Assembly (NCBI GenBank): GCA_963815285.1
Contig: CAWFGB010000005.1
Span: 62,001 to 126,000 of the forward strand
DNA from: JACCSI01 sp963815285
GTDB taxonomy: Bacteria > Acidobacteriota > Vicinamibacteria > Vicinamibacterales > UBA2999
Direction of reading: 5' to 3'
DNA length: 64,000 nt
The notes under the pieces were generated by a model. It was not told where the DNA came from, searched no databases, and worked only from the letters and a program-made list of their open reading frames with translations. The translations under genes and the position numbers were made by a program. Of the stretch, positions 30,986 through 38,382 are shown one piece after another. Each line of letters starts with the position of its first letter. Position 1 is the first letter of the stretch.

Positions 30986-31505
30986 ATGGAAGACGTAGTG
31001 ATCCGGGATGCGACAGCTGACATGGAGGGCCTGTGCGCAGTTCGGAACTCGGCTCCGGCGCATGAAGCCAAGCTGCGGGAAGTAACAAGCGGCACGGTAA
31101 GGTTCCTGGTCGCAGCTGCTCGGGGAGAAGTCGTTGGCTTCGCCACGCTTTTCCTTGCGAACCCAATCATGGGTTCACGCAAGTCGCACATCCCCAAGCT
31201 AAGCGATTGCTTTGTGGCGACGAGCTGCCGTTCCCGCGGCATTGGACGTGCGCTGGTCAGCGCGCGTGAGAACATCGCGCGGCTCGAGGGTCACAGACGG
31301 CTCTACGTCAGTGTCGACCCGGTCGAAAACTCCCGATGGTTCGACTTCTTTCAACGGGCGAGGGTACACGGCGCTGCAGGGTGAACCTTACCGAAAGCGT
31401 GAGCCTCGACATTCGAAGAATGGCACCACTGCAGCCGGCAGGCGGCGCGAGACACCAAAATCGTGTGAGGATCAGGGGTGCCGCCCGCGGCTAGAGACAC
31501 GCTGA
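30986..31505 (+). pseudogene. frameshifted GNAT acetyltransferase
   Basis: The first frame from ATG 30986 reads a GNAT domain through AVRNSAPAHEAKLREV, VVGFATLFLANP, FVATSCRSRGIGRALV and LYVSVDPVENSRWFDFFQR. It then loses homology and stops at 31384. In the next frame the expected C-terminal strand RGYTALQGEPYRK appears at once (about 31362-31403). One extra base near 31360 explains this. It is either a recent pseudogene or a base-calling error. The 3' end of the second frame (to 31505) is not conserved, and 31506-31629 hold nothing recognisable. Confidence 0.65.
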
Positions 31506-31629
31506 ACCGCCTGAATTATACGGGGGTGCTGCGCAGGAACGGGTTCACTAACGAGTAACGCCGTATAACGATGGATTGCGGTCGCCGGTCTAGGTTCGGC
31601 ACCTGCGGTGTTTCCTCCGTGTTACGATC

Positions 31630-32034
31630 GTGAACTTCATGCGGCGCCACCTGGAACGTTTTTGGCCGTACGCCGACGCCCCCGAAGAGCCCACGGCGGC
31701 GGAACTCGCCGCCCTTGATCCGGATCTGCACGCGGCGTTGTTCGGACCGCGCGATCTGCCGTTTTCTTTCACGCTGGTCTTTCCCAGGTTCGACGACGAC
31801 AACTACCTGCTTGCGGTCGAGAAGGCACGCCAGTCGGCCGAGTACCTCGAGGTCGGCGCGGGCGATCAGTTTCGCCACCGCGCGCGCTTCTTCCCCAGCG
31901 ATGCGTTGCAGATGCGCGATCTGTACAATCTCACCGCTGACCAGCCGGGCACCGAGGTGTGGATCGACGATCGCCCCCTGCCTTACGCTCGCGAACTCTG
32001 GCTGCCTTTGCTCTGGTTTCTTCTCTTGCGGTGA
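31630..32034 (+). CDS. conserved hypothetical protein next to MXAN_5187-like gene
   Basis: The 134-residue product (GTG 31630; ATG 31639 is possible) is acidic and aromatic-rich, with PFSFTLVFPRFDDDNYLLAVEKARQSAEYLEVGAGD and DLYNLTADQPGTEVWIDDRPL. It looks soluble. I do not recognise a named family. It lies 9 bp before the following coiled-coil protein gene, so the two are probably co-transcribed and may act together. Confidence 0.65.
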   Translation: MNFMRRHLERFWPYADAPEEPTAAELAALDPDLHAALFGPRDLPFSFTLVFPRFDDDNYLLAVEKARQSAEYLEVGAGDQFRHRARFFPSDALQMRDLYNLTADQPGTEVWIDDRPLPYARELWLPLLWFLLLR

Positions 32035-32043
32035 TCGAAGCGT

Positions 32044-32682
32044 ATGGCCCCGAAGAGCAGCGAGTTCGAGCAGGAGATGGATCATCTCGAGGCGCAGATC
32101 AAGCGCCTTGAAGCCGAGTACAACATGTTCTTCGCCGGGCGGCTTCCGCGTTTGCCGTGGGAAACCCGCGCCCGCGTCGAAGCGCTGGTCAAACGCTACG
32201 ACCGGATGCTCCTCCGCAACACGGCGGAAAAATTTCGCTTCGGCACGCTCCAGGCGCGCTACGTTTCGTTCAGCCTTTTGTGGGAGCGGAGCCTCCAGGC
32301 GCGCGAGGAGGGACGGCCGCGGCGCGGACGGCGAACCGATGCGGCCGCGGCGCCGGCTGCTGCACCGGCCAGCGTGCCGGCCACCCGCGGGGATCGCGCG
32401 AAGGCAAAACGTGCTGGCGGCGAGTCTGCGCCCCGCGTGGTCGCCGTCTCGGCGATTCGCGATCCGGCGGCAGAAGCCGAGCGTCTCACCGAGTTGTATG
32501 AACGGCTCTCGGCTGCGCGCAAGGAAGCGGGCGAAAAGCCGGTTCCGTTCGAAGCGTTCAAACAGGTGGTCCGCGCGCAGGTCACCAAACTGGGCGGCGG
32601 GCAGGCGCAGGTCGCGTTCCGGGTCGCCGTCGAGAAGGGCAAGGTCACGCTCACAGCGAAAGCGTTGAAGGGTGGCGAGTAG
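32044..32682 (+). CDS. MXAN_5187-like coiled-coil protein
   Basis: The 212-residue protein begins with a coiled coil (FEQEMDHLEAQIKRLEAEYNMFFAGRLPRLPW), followed by RARVEALVKRYDRMLLRNTAEKFRFGTLQARYVSF, an Ala/Arg-rich linker and a C-terminal helical domain (EAFKQVVRAQVTKLGGGQAQVAF). This resembles the C-terminal region of Myxococcus MXAN_5187-type proteins. The function is unknown. It is coupled to the preceding small gene. Confidence 0.6.
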   Translation: MAPKSSEFEQEMDHLEAQIKRLEAEYNMFFAGRLPRLPWETRARVEALVKRYDRMLLRNTAEKFRFGTLQARYVSFSLLWERSLQAREEGRPRRGRRTDAAAAPAAAPASVPATRGDRAKAKRAGGESAPRVVAVSAIRDPAAEAERLTELYERLSAARKEAGEKPVPFEAFKQVVRAQVTKLGGGQAQVAFRVAVEKGKVTLTAKALKGGE

Positions 32683-32717
32683 TTGGGAAGCGAGTGAGGG
32701 GTGGGCGGGGAGCGAGA

Positions 32718-32745
32718 CCCGGCGCCGGGGGAATCCAGCGCCGGG
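32718..32745 (-). terminator. hairpin downstream of the cold-shock gene
   Basis: CCCGGCGC at 32718-32725 pairs perfectly with GCGCCGGG at 32738-32745 across a 12-base loop. It lies 13 bp after the cold-shock stop codon and between two convergent genes. No T run follows, so it may be a transcript-stabilising or Rho-assisted stop. Confidence 0.45.
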
Positions 32746-32757
32746 CAAGTCAAGTGG

Positions 32758-32964
32758 TCAGATCCGGACGACGTTGCCGGCCTGCGGTCCCTTCGGGCCG
32801 TCAACAATTTCGAACTCGACGTTCTGTCCCTCTTCGAGAGAACGGAAACCCGAGCCCTGGATTGCCGAATAGTGCACGAAGACGTCGCTGCCGCCCTCGC
32901 GTTCGATGAACCCGTAGCCCTTAGCGTTGTTGAACCACTTGACCTTGCCTGTGATGCGCATCAT
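32758..32964 (-). CDS. cold shock protein (CspA family)
   Basis: The 68-residue protein is a classic single CSD domain: GKVKWFNNAKGYGFIE with RNP1 KGYGFI, then DVFVHYSAI with RNP2 VFVHY, and VEFEIVDGPKGPQAGNV. It binds single-stranded RNA and DNA and melts RNA structure at low temperature. It begins with two adjacent ATG codons; an AGGAAG site precedes them. Its leader (32965-33060) contains two hairpins, one resembling an intrinsic terminator, which suggests control at the RNA level. Confidence 0.95.
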   Translation of the reverse strand: MMRITGKVKWFNNAKGYGFIEREGGSDVFVHYSAIQGSGFRSLEEGQNVEFEIVDGPKGPQAGNVVRI

Positions 32965-33012
32965 TTCTTTCTTCCTGGCTTGCTGGTGGCGCTGCCACCA
33001 GATTTCTAAACG

Positions 33013-33036
33013 AAAAAAGGCCGCACATGCGGCCTT
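33013..33036 (-). terminator. terminator-like hairpin in the cold-shock leader
   Basis: On the minus strand AAGGCCGCA-TG-TGCGGCCTT (33036-33017) is followed by TTTT, giving a T6 run from 33018 to 33013. That is the form of a Rho-independent terminator. It is placed about 50 nt before the cold-shock start codon, and no minus-strand gene lies upstream for it to terminate. A second hairpin (TGGTGGC/GCCACCA, about 32983-32999) follows it. Confidence 0.55.
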
Positions 33037-33177
33037 CCTCGGGTCCCGAACAGCTGGACCGCATCGGGATGATACTGACGAGCCGTCCAGGTGTCAATCC
33101 CGCCAAAGCCAATGTTGGCAGCCAAAAACTGTCAGCCGATCGCTCTGAGCTCACCGCTGAGAGCCGAAAGCCTGCCC

Positions 33178-34827
33178 ATGCGACGCGCAATTTTAAGTGT
33201 TTCGGACAAGACCGGCCTGAACGATTTTGCACGGGGCCTCACTGCCCGCGGTTTCGAATTGGTGTCGACCGGTGGCACCGCCCGCGTGCTCGCCGAAGCC
33301 GGCCTGACGGTAACCGGTGTGGCGGAGATCACCGGGTTTCCCGAGATGATGGACGGGCGCATCAAGACCCTGCATCCACGAATTCACGGCGGCATTCTGG
33401 CGCGGCGCACGCATCCCGAAGACCTGGAGGCCGCCCGTGCGCATGGTATCGGGCTGGTCGACGTCGTCTGCGTCAACCTCTACCCCTTTGTGCAGACGGC
33501 CGCTCGCCCGGGAATTGCCTTCGAGGATCTGATCGAGCAGATCGACATCGGCGGTCCAAGTCTTGTCCGCGCTGCGGCAAAGAACTTCCAGGACGTGCTG
33601 GTGGTGGTGAGTCCGGGTGACTACGCGGTGGTCCTGGCGGAACTGGATCGCACCAATGGACCAACTTCCGCGTTTCGGTTTGCGCTCGCGCAGCGTGCCT
33701 TCGCGCATACCGGCGCCTACGACGGCGCCATCGCGTCGACGCTTGCAGACGTGCAGGTTGAAAACGGGCAATTCGTGCGCGCGGCACCGCACGCGTCCTT
33801 CGCGCCACCGCGTCTGACGATGACGGCCGAGAAGCTGCGCGACTTGCGGTATGGGGAGAACCCGCATCAGCCGGCCGCATGGTACACGCTCGATCCACCC
33901 GCCGCGCTCGGTGCACCAAACATCCTGCAAGGCAAGGAGCTTTCGTTCACGAACCTGTTGGATCTCGACGCTGCGGCTCGTATCGTGCTCGAGTTTCCGG
34001 AGCCCGCCGCCTGTGTCATCAAGCACACCAATCCCTGCGGCGCGGCCACCGGCGCAAACATCGTCGAGGCCTACACCCGAGCACGTGATGCCGATGCGTT
34101 GGCGGCGTTTGGCGGCATCGTTGGCCTCAACCGGCCGATTGATGAACTAACGGCACGCGCGATTGTCTCCACCTTCATCGAAGCGGTCGTCGCCCCTGCC
34201 GTAGTTCCTGAAGCGCTCGAAATTCTGGCGACGAAGGCAAACATGCGCATCGTCACCGCCGACTTCGAAATGCTCGGGGCTATGCCGGCGCACGCCCGCG
34301 AGCTGCGCTCGATTCTCGGTGCGTTGCTCGTGCAGCAGCGCGATGAGGTGAGAGAGGCGCGGATGCCCTGGCCTTTCGACGCTGCTCAGCACGAGCCCCT
34401 CGGGTCCGGTCCGAGCATTCCCGAATTGCGAGTGGTCACGAAACGCCAGCCGACAGATGACGAGTGGCAGGCGATGCGGTTTGCGTGGCGCGTGCTCGCG
34501 CACGTCAAGTCGAACACCGTGATCTTTACCGATCGGCATCGCACCCGCGCCATCGGCGCAGGGCAGATGAGCCGTGTGGACGCGGTGAAAGTTGCGACCA
34601 TGAAAGCGGCGGGATGGGACGCGACCGTCCCGCGTCCGCTGGCAGATACGGTTGCGGCTTCTGACGCGTTCTTCCCCTTCCGTGATGGACTGGATGCGGT
34701 GGCCGCGGCCGGCGCCACGGCAGTGATTCAGCCTGGCGGCTCAGTACGCGACGCGGAAGTCATCGCCGCCGCGGACGAACACGGATTGACCATGGTGTTC
34801 ACGGGCCGGCGGCATTTCAAGCACTGA
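33178..34827 (+). CDS. purH: bifunctional AICAR formyltransferase/IMP cyclohydrolase
   Basis: PurH carries out the last two steps of purine synthesis, formylating AICAR and closing the ring to IMP. From ATG 33178 the 549-residue product has the N-terminal cyclohydrolase domain (RRAILSVSDKTGLNDFA, STGGTARVL, GRIKTLHPRIHGG, IDIGGPSLVRAAAKNF) and the formyltransferase domain (LRYGENPHQPAAWY, KHTNPCGAA, FGGIVGLNRPID, and a C-terminal RHFKH). The length is near the family's usual size. An upstream in-frame ATG at 33091 adds a non-conserved segment that overlaps repeats. It stands as a single gene. Confidence 0.95.
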   Translation: MRRAILSVSDKTGLNDFARGLTARGFELVSTGGTARVLAEAGLTVTGVAEITGFPEMMDGRIKTLHPRIHGGILARRTHPEDLEAARAHGIGLVDVVCVNLYPFVQTAARPGIAFEDLIEQIDIGGPSLVRAAAKNFQDVLVVVSPGDYAVVLAELDRTNGPTSAFRFALAQRAFAHTGAYDGAIASTLADVQVENGQFVRAAPHASFAPPRLTMTAEKLRDLRYGENPHQPAAWYTLDPPAALGAPNILQGKELSFTNLLDLDAAARIVLEFPEPAACVIKHTNPCGAATGANIVEAYTRARDADALAAFGGIVGLNRPIDELTARAIVSTFIEAVVAPAVVPEALEILATKANMRIVTADFEMLGAMPAHARELRSILGALLVQQRDEVREARMPWPFDAAQHEPLGSGPSIPELRVVTKRQPTDDEWQAMRFAWRVLAHVKSNTVIFTDRHRTRAIGAGQMSRVDAVKVATMKAAGWDATVPRPLADTVAASDAFFPFRDGLDAVAAAGATAVIQPGGSVRDAEVIAAADEHGLTMVFTGRRHFKH

Positions 34828-34882
34828 CCCCTCTGGCCGCCGGTCTCCAGAGCGCGTGCGTTGACCCTGTGACGGCCGTTCT

Positions 34883-35890
34883 TCAGACCGGCGGACCAGA
34901 ATAGGGTGCCAGCAACTCCGCAGGAGATATGGTGGCCGCACCAAATTTCGCGACGACGAGGCCGGCCGCCTGGTTAGCGAGCTGGGCGGCCTCGGCAGCC
35001 GTGGCCCCGACGGCGACTGCCACTGCCAGCGTGGCCACGACCGTATCGCCTGCACCGGTGACATCGGACACCTCGCGAGCGGTTGCCGGCAGGTGCCCTT
35101 CGACGCCGTCGAACGAGAGCCACATCCCGTGTTCGCCGCGCGTGATCAGCACACCAGCGCAGCGCGCCCGCTCGCGAAACAGGGCAGCCGCCTGCTCAGC
35201 GTCCTCTTCTGTGCGGATGCGCATGTGCGTGGCCACTTCCGCCTCGTGATGATTCGGCGTGACGATCGTCGCGCCGGCGTAATGATCGAGGTGCGGGATT
35301 TTGGGATCGACCAGGACCGGAATGCCATGCCTCCGTGCGGCGGCAATGACGGACGTCATCAGGCGCCGCGTGATCAGCCCCTTGAGGTAATCAGAGACGA
35401 TGACGGCCCCGGCACCCCGGACGCTATCCTCAATTCGCTGGATCAGCGCGTCCTCGACCGGCTCGGAGGCCGCCTCTTCTGATTCGTAGTCCACGCGCGC
35501 CACCTGCTGATTGCGGGTGGTGACAATCCGGACCTTGGTCGTCGTGCGCCGCTGCTCGTCTGAGATGATTCCCGAGGTAGGCACGTCCGCGACGCTTAAC
35601 AGTTCACGCAGCCGCGTGGCCGCCTCGTCTGCACCGACGAGCCCAATCAGGTCGACGTGCGCGCCGAGGGCGCGGACATTGAGTGCGACGTTCGCTGCAC
35701 CGCCGGCCCGAAATTCGTCACGCTCGAACGCGACGACCGGCACGGGGGCTTCCGGGGAGATGCGGGTGACGCGGCCAATCGTGAACTGATCGAGCATCAC
35801 GTCGCCCACGACCAGCACGCGCGCCCGTGCCATCTCCTCGACGATCGTCCGCGCCCGAAAAATCTCGAGCGCTGGAAGGCCGAGCCTCAC
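34883..35890 (-). CDS. D-glycero-beta-D-manno-heptose-7-phosphate kinase
   Basis: This 335-residue PfkB-fold kinase matches the N-terminal half of HldE/RfaE: VLVVGDVMLDQFTIGRVTRISPEAPVPVV, RAGGAANVALNVRALGA, TPNHHEAEVA and the catalytic GAGDT motif in SDVTGAGDTVVA. It phosphorylates heptose-7-phosphate in ADP-heptose synthesis for the LPS core. The adenylyltransferase half found in E. coli HldE is absent here and must be encoded elsewhere. It is the last gene of a leftward LPS operon, and its GTG start overlaps the ligase stop by 4 bp. Confidence 0.9.
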   Translation of the reverse strand: MRLGLPALEIFRARTIVEEMARARVLVVGDVMLDQFTIGRVTRISPEAPVPVVAFERDEFRAGGAANVALNVRALGAHVDLIGLVGADEAATRLRELLSVADVPTSGIISDEQRRTTTKVRIVTTRNQQVARVDYESEEAASEPVEDALIQRIEDSVRGAGAVIVSDYLKGLITRRLMTSVIAAARRHGIPVLVDPKIPHLDHYAGATIVTPNHHEAEVATHMRIRTEEDAEQAAALFRERARCAGVLITRGEHGMWLSFDGVEGHLPATAREVSDVTGAGDTVVATLAVAVAVGATAAEAAQLANQAAGLVVAKFGAATISPAELLAPYSGPPV

Positions 35891-37062
35891 GACGGCAGGC
35901 CACCGTCACGGTCTGCGGCAAACGGCAGCGTGAGCAGGATGAGAAAGAGCATCAGGAATTCGGAATCGCCGAAGTTGTACTCGAAGAGCCCGGCCGTGAG
36001 CATGGCGGCGACGGCGCCGAGCGCGACGGCGGCAAGCACCCGATGCCGGGAGCGGTCGAGCAGCGGCCGCAGACCCATCACCGCAGAAACGACGAACCAA
36101 ATCCACATACCCAGCGCAGGCAGTCCCCGTTCGGCGGCGATCTGGACCGGCACGTTGTGCAGATGCATGTTGTGCTCCTGCACGGCCGTGGGGACGCGGT
36201 ACTGCGGATAGACGCGGCCGACCATCTCGGGCCCGACGCCGGTCACAGGGTTGTCCCTGATCATGGCGACCCCCGCCTCGAGCATGGCCACGCGATCGCG
36301 GCTGCTGGGATCGTTCATGTCAAAGGCCGAGTAGATGCGATCGGTCAGTTGCGAGGGCGACACGGCAATCACCGTGGCCGCGACGAGGGGCAACAAGCCG
36401 ACGAGGCGAAAATCGCGCAGCAGCAGCAGGACGCCCACACCGGCCGCGGCCCCGACCATGGCGCTTCGCGTGAAGCTGAGCATCAAACTGGCGACAAGCG
36501 CCGGCATTACCACCGCCGCCCACCCGCGATCGCGCTGGTCGAACAGCAGCCGGCCGGTCGAGGCGCAGATGACCAGCATCAGCGTGCCCGAATAGGTCAT
36601 CCAATGCGAGAGCGTGCCCTGGAGGCGGCGGTCGCCGCCGTAGTTGAGAATCGCGTACTGCACCAGGCCAACCAGTGCGCTGATTGCGCCGATGGTGATA
36701 ATCACGGTCAGCATGGTGCGTGCGCGTGCGCCTCGCGCGAACTCATAGACCACAGGAATCAGCAGAAACAGCACCAGTTGCTTGGAGTCGATGATGCTGG
36801 CAATCGGATCGCCGGAATAGCCAGCCGACAGCAGCGTCAACCCCGCGTAGCCGACCAGCGGCCAGAAAAACGCCGGTGCGTCGATCCGTTCGCGACGGGC
36901 TACGTGCGCGGTAAACCAGCAGAGCACAGCTGCGGTGAGCAGGATCTGCGCGACCGCGATCGACAACTGCGCCGCAGCGACCAGCCCGATGAGCGATGCC
37001 AGCCCGATCAGATCGAGGCGGTCGCGGGGGGCCTCGCCGGCGGTGAGACTCACTGTGGTCAC
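35887..37062 (-). CDS. O-antigen ligase/Wzy-like membrane protein
   Basis: From GTG 37062 the 391-residue product has about eleven hydrophobic segments and a large periplasmic loop with DPSSRDRVAMLEAGVAMIRDNPVTGVGPEMV and EHNMHLHNVPVQIAAERG. The GxGP and HNxxLH-like elements are typical of the WaaL/Wzy_C family. It should join or polymerise glycan on lipid A-core. A longer frame from 37182 lies wholly in the preceding gene; the GTG overlaps that gene's stop (GTGA) and has a GAGGAG site 11 nt upstream. It is flanked by heptosyltransferase and heptose kinase genes. Confidence 0.85.
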   Translation of the reverse strand: MTTVSLTAGEAPRDRLDLIGLASLIGLVAAAQLSIAVAQILLTAAVLCWFTAHVARRERIDAPAFFWPLVGYAGLTLLSAGYSGDPIASIIDSKQLVLFLLIPVVYEFARGARARTMLTVIITIGAISALVGLVQYAILNYGGDRRLQGTLSHWMTYSGTLMLVICASTGRLLFDQRDRGWAAVVMPALVASLMLSFTRSAMVGAAAGVGVLLLLRDFRLVGLLPLVAATVIAVSPSQLTDRIYSAFDMNDPSSRDRVAMLEAGVAMIRDNPVTGVGPEMVGRVYPQYRVPTAVQEHNMHLHNVPVQIAAERGLPALGMWIWFVVSAVMGLRPLLDRSRHRVLAAVALGAVAAMLTAGLFEYNFGDSEFLMLFLILLTLPFAADRDGGLPS

Positions 37063-38213
37063 GGTCGCGGTGACTCCTCGTTCAGTAGCTGCCTTGCCGC
37101 GGCCAGCACACGATCGGGTGCAAGCTGCGTCAGACAGCGGAAATCGCCCGGCACGCAGTGTCGCTGATGACATGGACGACAAGCGAGGGGGCCAACATCA
37201 ACGGCAACGGCGCGCGCATCCGTACCCCGCCATGGCATCGATCGTTCGGGCAAGGTCGGACCGAAGAGCGCGACGATTGGGACATCCGTCGTGGCAGCGA
37301 TGTGCAGTGGTCCGCTATCGCCACCCACATACAGCGCGGCCCGCTCGGCGAGCACGCGCAGCTCCGACAAATCGAACTCCCCACAGCGCAGAATGCGGTC
37401 TGCTGCCTCGCCCGCACGCGCCTGCGCGTCCGCAGCAATGGCATCGGCCGCGCCGCGTTCGGATGGTCCAGAGGTGATGATAATGCGCTTCGTGCGGTCA
37501 TCGCTCGCCAGGGCCGCCGCGACCTGGGCGAAATGGGCTGGCGGCCAGCGGCGAAACGGGTTCCCGGCGCTGACGTGTATGACCACAATCAAGGTCTGCG
37601 GCGACACACCCGCGTCGCGCAGGCGGCGCTCGACCGCCGCGGCGGCGACTGCGTCAGCCGGCATTTCCAGCGGTGGTCGGCCCGCGCTGGGAGGCCTGAT
37701 GCCCAGCGGCGCGACCAGCTCGAACTGGTTCTCGACTGAGTGGCGCGGTGGAACCAACGCCCGCGTCCACGGCACACGTTCCGTGTAAGCCCAGCGCCGG
37801 TTTGGCAGCGCGTAGCCGATGCGCCGGGGCGCGCCCGTCGCGCGCGTCAGCCACGCGCTTCTGGGCCCGCCGTGAAAGTCGATCGCCAAATCAAAGCGCA
37901 TCCGGCGCAGCCGCCTGGCTAGTGCCACATCGTAGAGTAGCCGGCGAAGACCCCGGGGACGCTCGGCGATGAGCACGTGATCAAGATGTGGATTGTGACG
38001 GACGACCGGTTCAGCCGCGGGTTCGACCAGATAGGTCAGAGAAGCGTCCGGAAAGTGATGCCTGATCGCTGCGATCACGGGTGTCGTAAACACGACATCG
38101 CCGATGAGGCGCAGGCGAATGAGAAGGATCCTCAGGGTTCGACCGTAGCCTCGTCGATCAGCATCACCGGAATGTCGTCCTTGATGGGGTAGACACGGTG
38201 ACACTGGGTGCAT
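37059..38213 (-). CDS. glycosyltransferase family 9 (LPS heptosyltransferase)
   Basis: The product contains the GT9 domain from LRILLIRLRLIGDVVFTTPV onward, with IDFHGGPRSAWLTRATGA, VIHVSAGNPFRRWPP and the nucleotide-sugar site YVGGDSGPLHIAATTDVPIVALFGPT. It transfers heptose from ADP-heptose to the LPS core. Conserved sequence begins at residue 27; the only ATG/GTG starts (38213, 38204) lie inside the upstream Trm112-like gene in another frame. A CTG at 38135 overlapping that gene's stop would start exactly at the conserved strand. It is followed by the ligase with a 4-bp overlap. Confidence 0.88.
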   Translation of the reverse strand: MHPVSPCLPHQGRHSGDADRRGYGRTLRILLIRLRLIGDVVFTTPVIAAIRHHFPDASLTYLVEPAAEPVVRHNPHLDHVLIAERPRGLRRLLYDVALARRLRRMRFDLAIDFHGGPRSAWLTRATGAPRRIGYALPNRRWAYTERVPWTRALVPPRHSVENQFELVAPLGIRPPSAGRPPLEMPADAVAAAAVERRLRDAGVSPQTLIVVIHVSAGNPFRRWPPAHFAQVAAALASDDRTKRIIITSGPSERGAADAIAADAQARAGEAADRILRCGEFDLSELRVLAERAALYVGGDSGPLHIAATTDVPIVALFGPTLPERSMPWRGTDARAVAVDVGPLACRPCHQRHCVPGDFRCLTQLAPDRVLAAARQLLNEESPRP

Positions 38214-38320
38214 TTGAGCGCAGTGCCGTTCTTGACGAGCTGAACGGGGGTCTTGCAGGCCGGACAGGCCAGGATCTCGAGAAGTTCACGGTCGACCGGC
38301 ATGGGAGAATAATAGCTCAC
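38132..38320 (-). CDS. Trm112-like zinc-ribbon protein
   Basis: The 62-residue protein matches the Trm112/YcaR family: DRELLEILACPACKTPVQL with CPAC (Cys19, Cys22), LKCTQCHRVYPIKDDIPVML with CTQC (Cys37, Cys40). Four cysteines should bind one zinc. Small Trm112-like proteins often sit beside lipid A or LPS genes in Gram-negative bacteria, as here. ATG 38320 or ATG 38302 may start it. Its 3' end overlaps the heptosyltransferase reading frame. Confidence 0.88.
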   Translation of the reverse strand: MSYYSPMPVDRELLEILACPACKTPVQLVKNGTALKCTQCHRVYPIKDDIPVMLIDEATVEP

Positions 38321-38382
38321 CGCATTCCGCTTTCAGCGCGGTAAGCTGAAAGCTGCAGGGAGTCTAGGTAGGATTCAGTTTT

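Noticed and set aside
31382..31384. TGA ending the first GNAT frame as a second Sec codon
   Set aside because: Homology continues in a different frame before this TGA, so a frameshift explains it; selenocysteine would not restore the family sequence.
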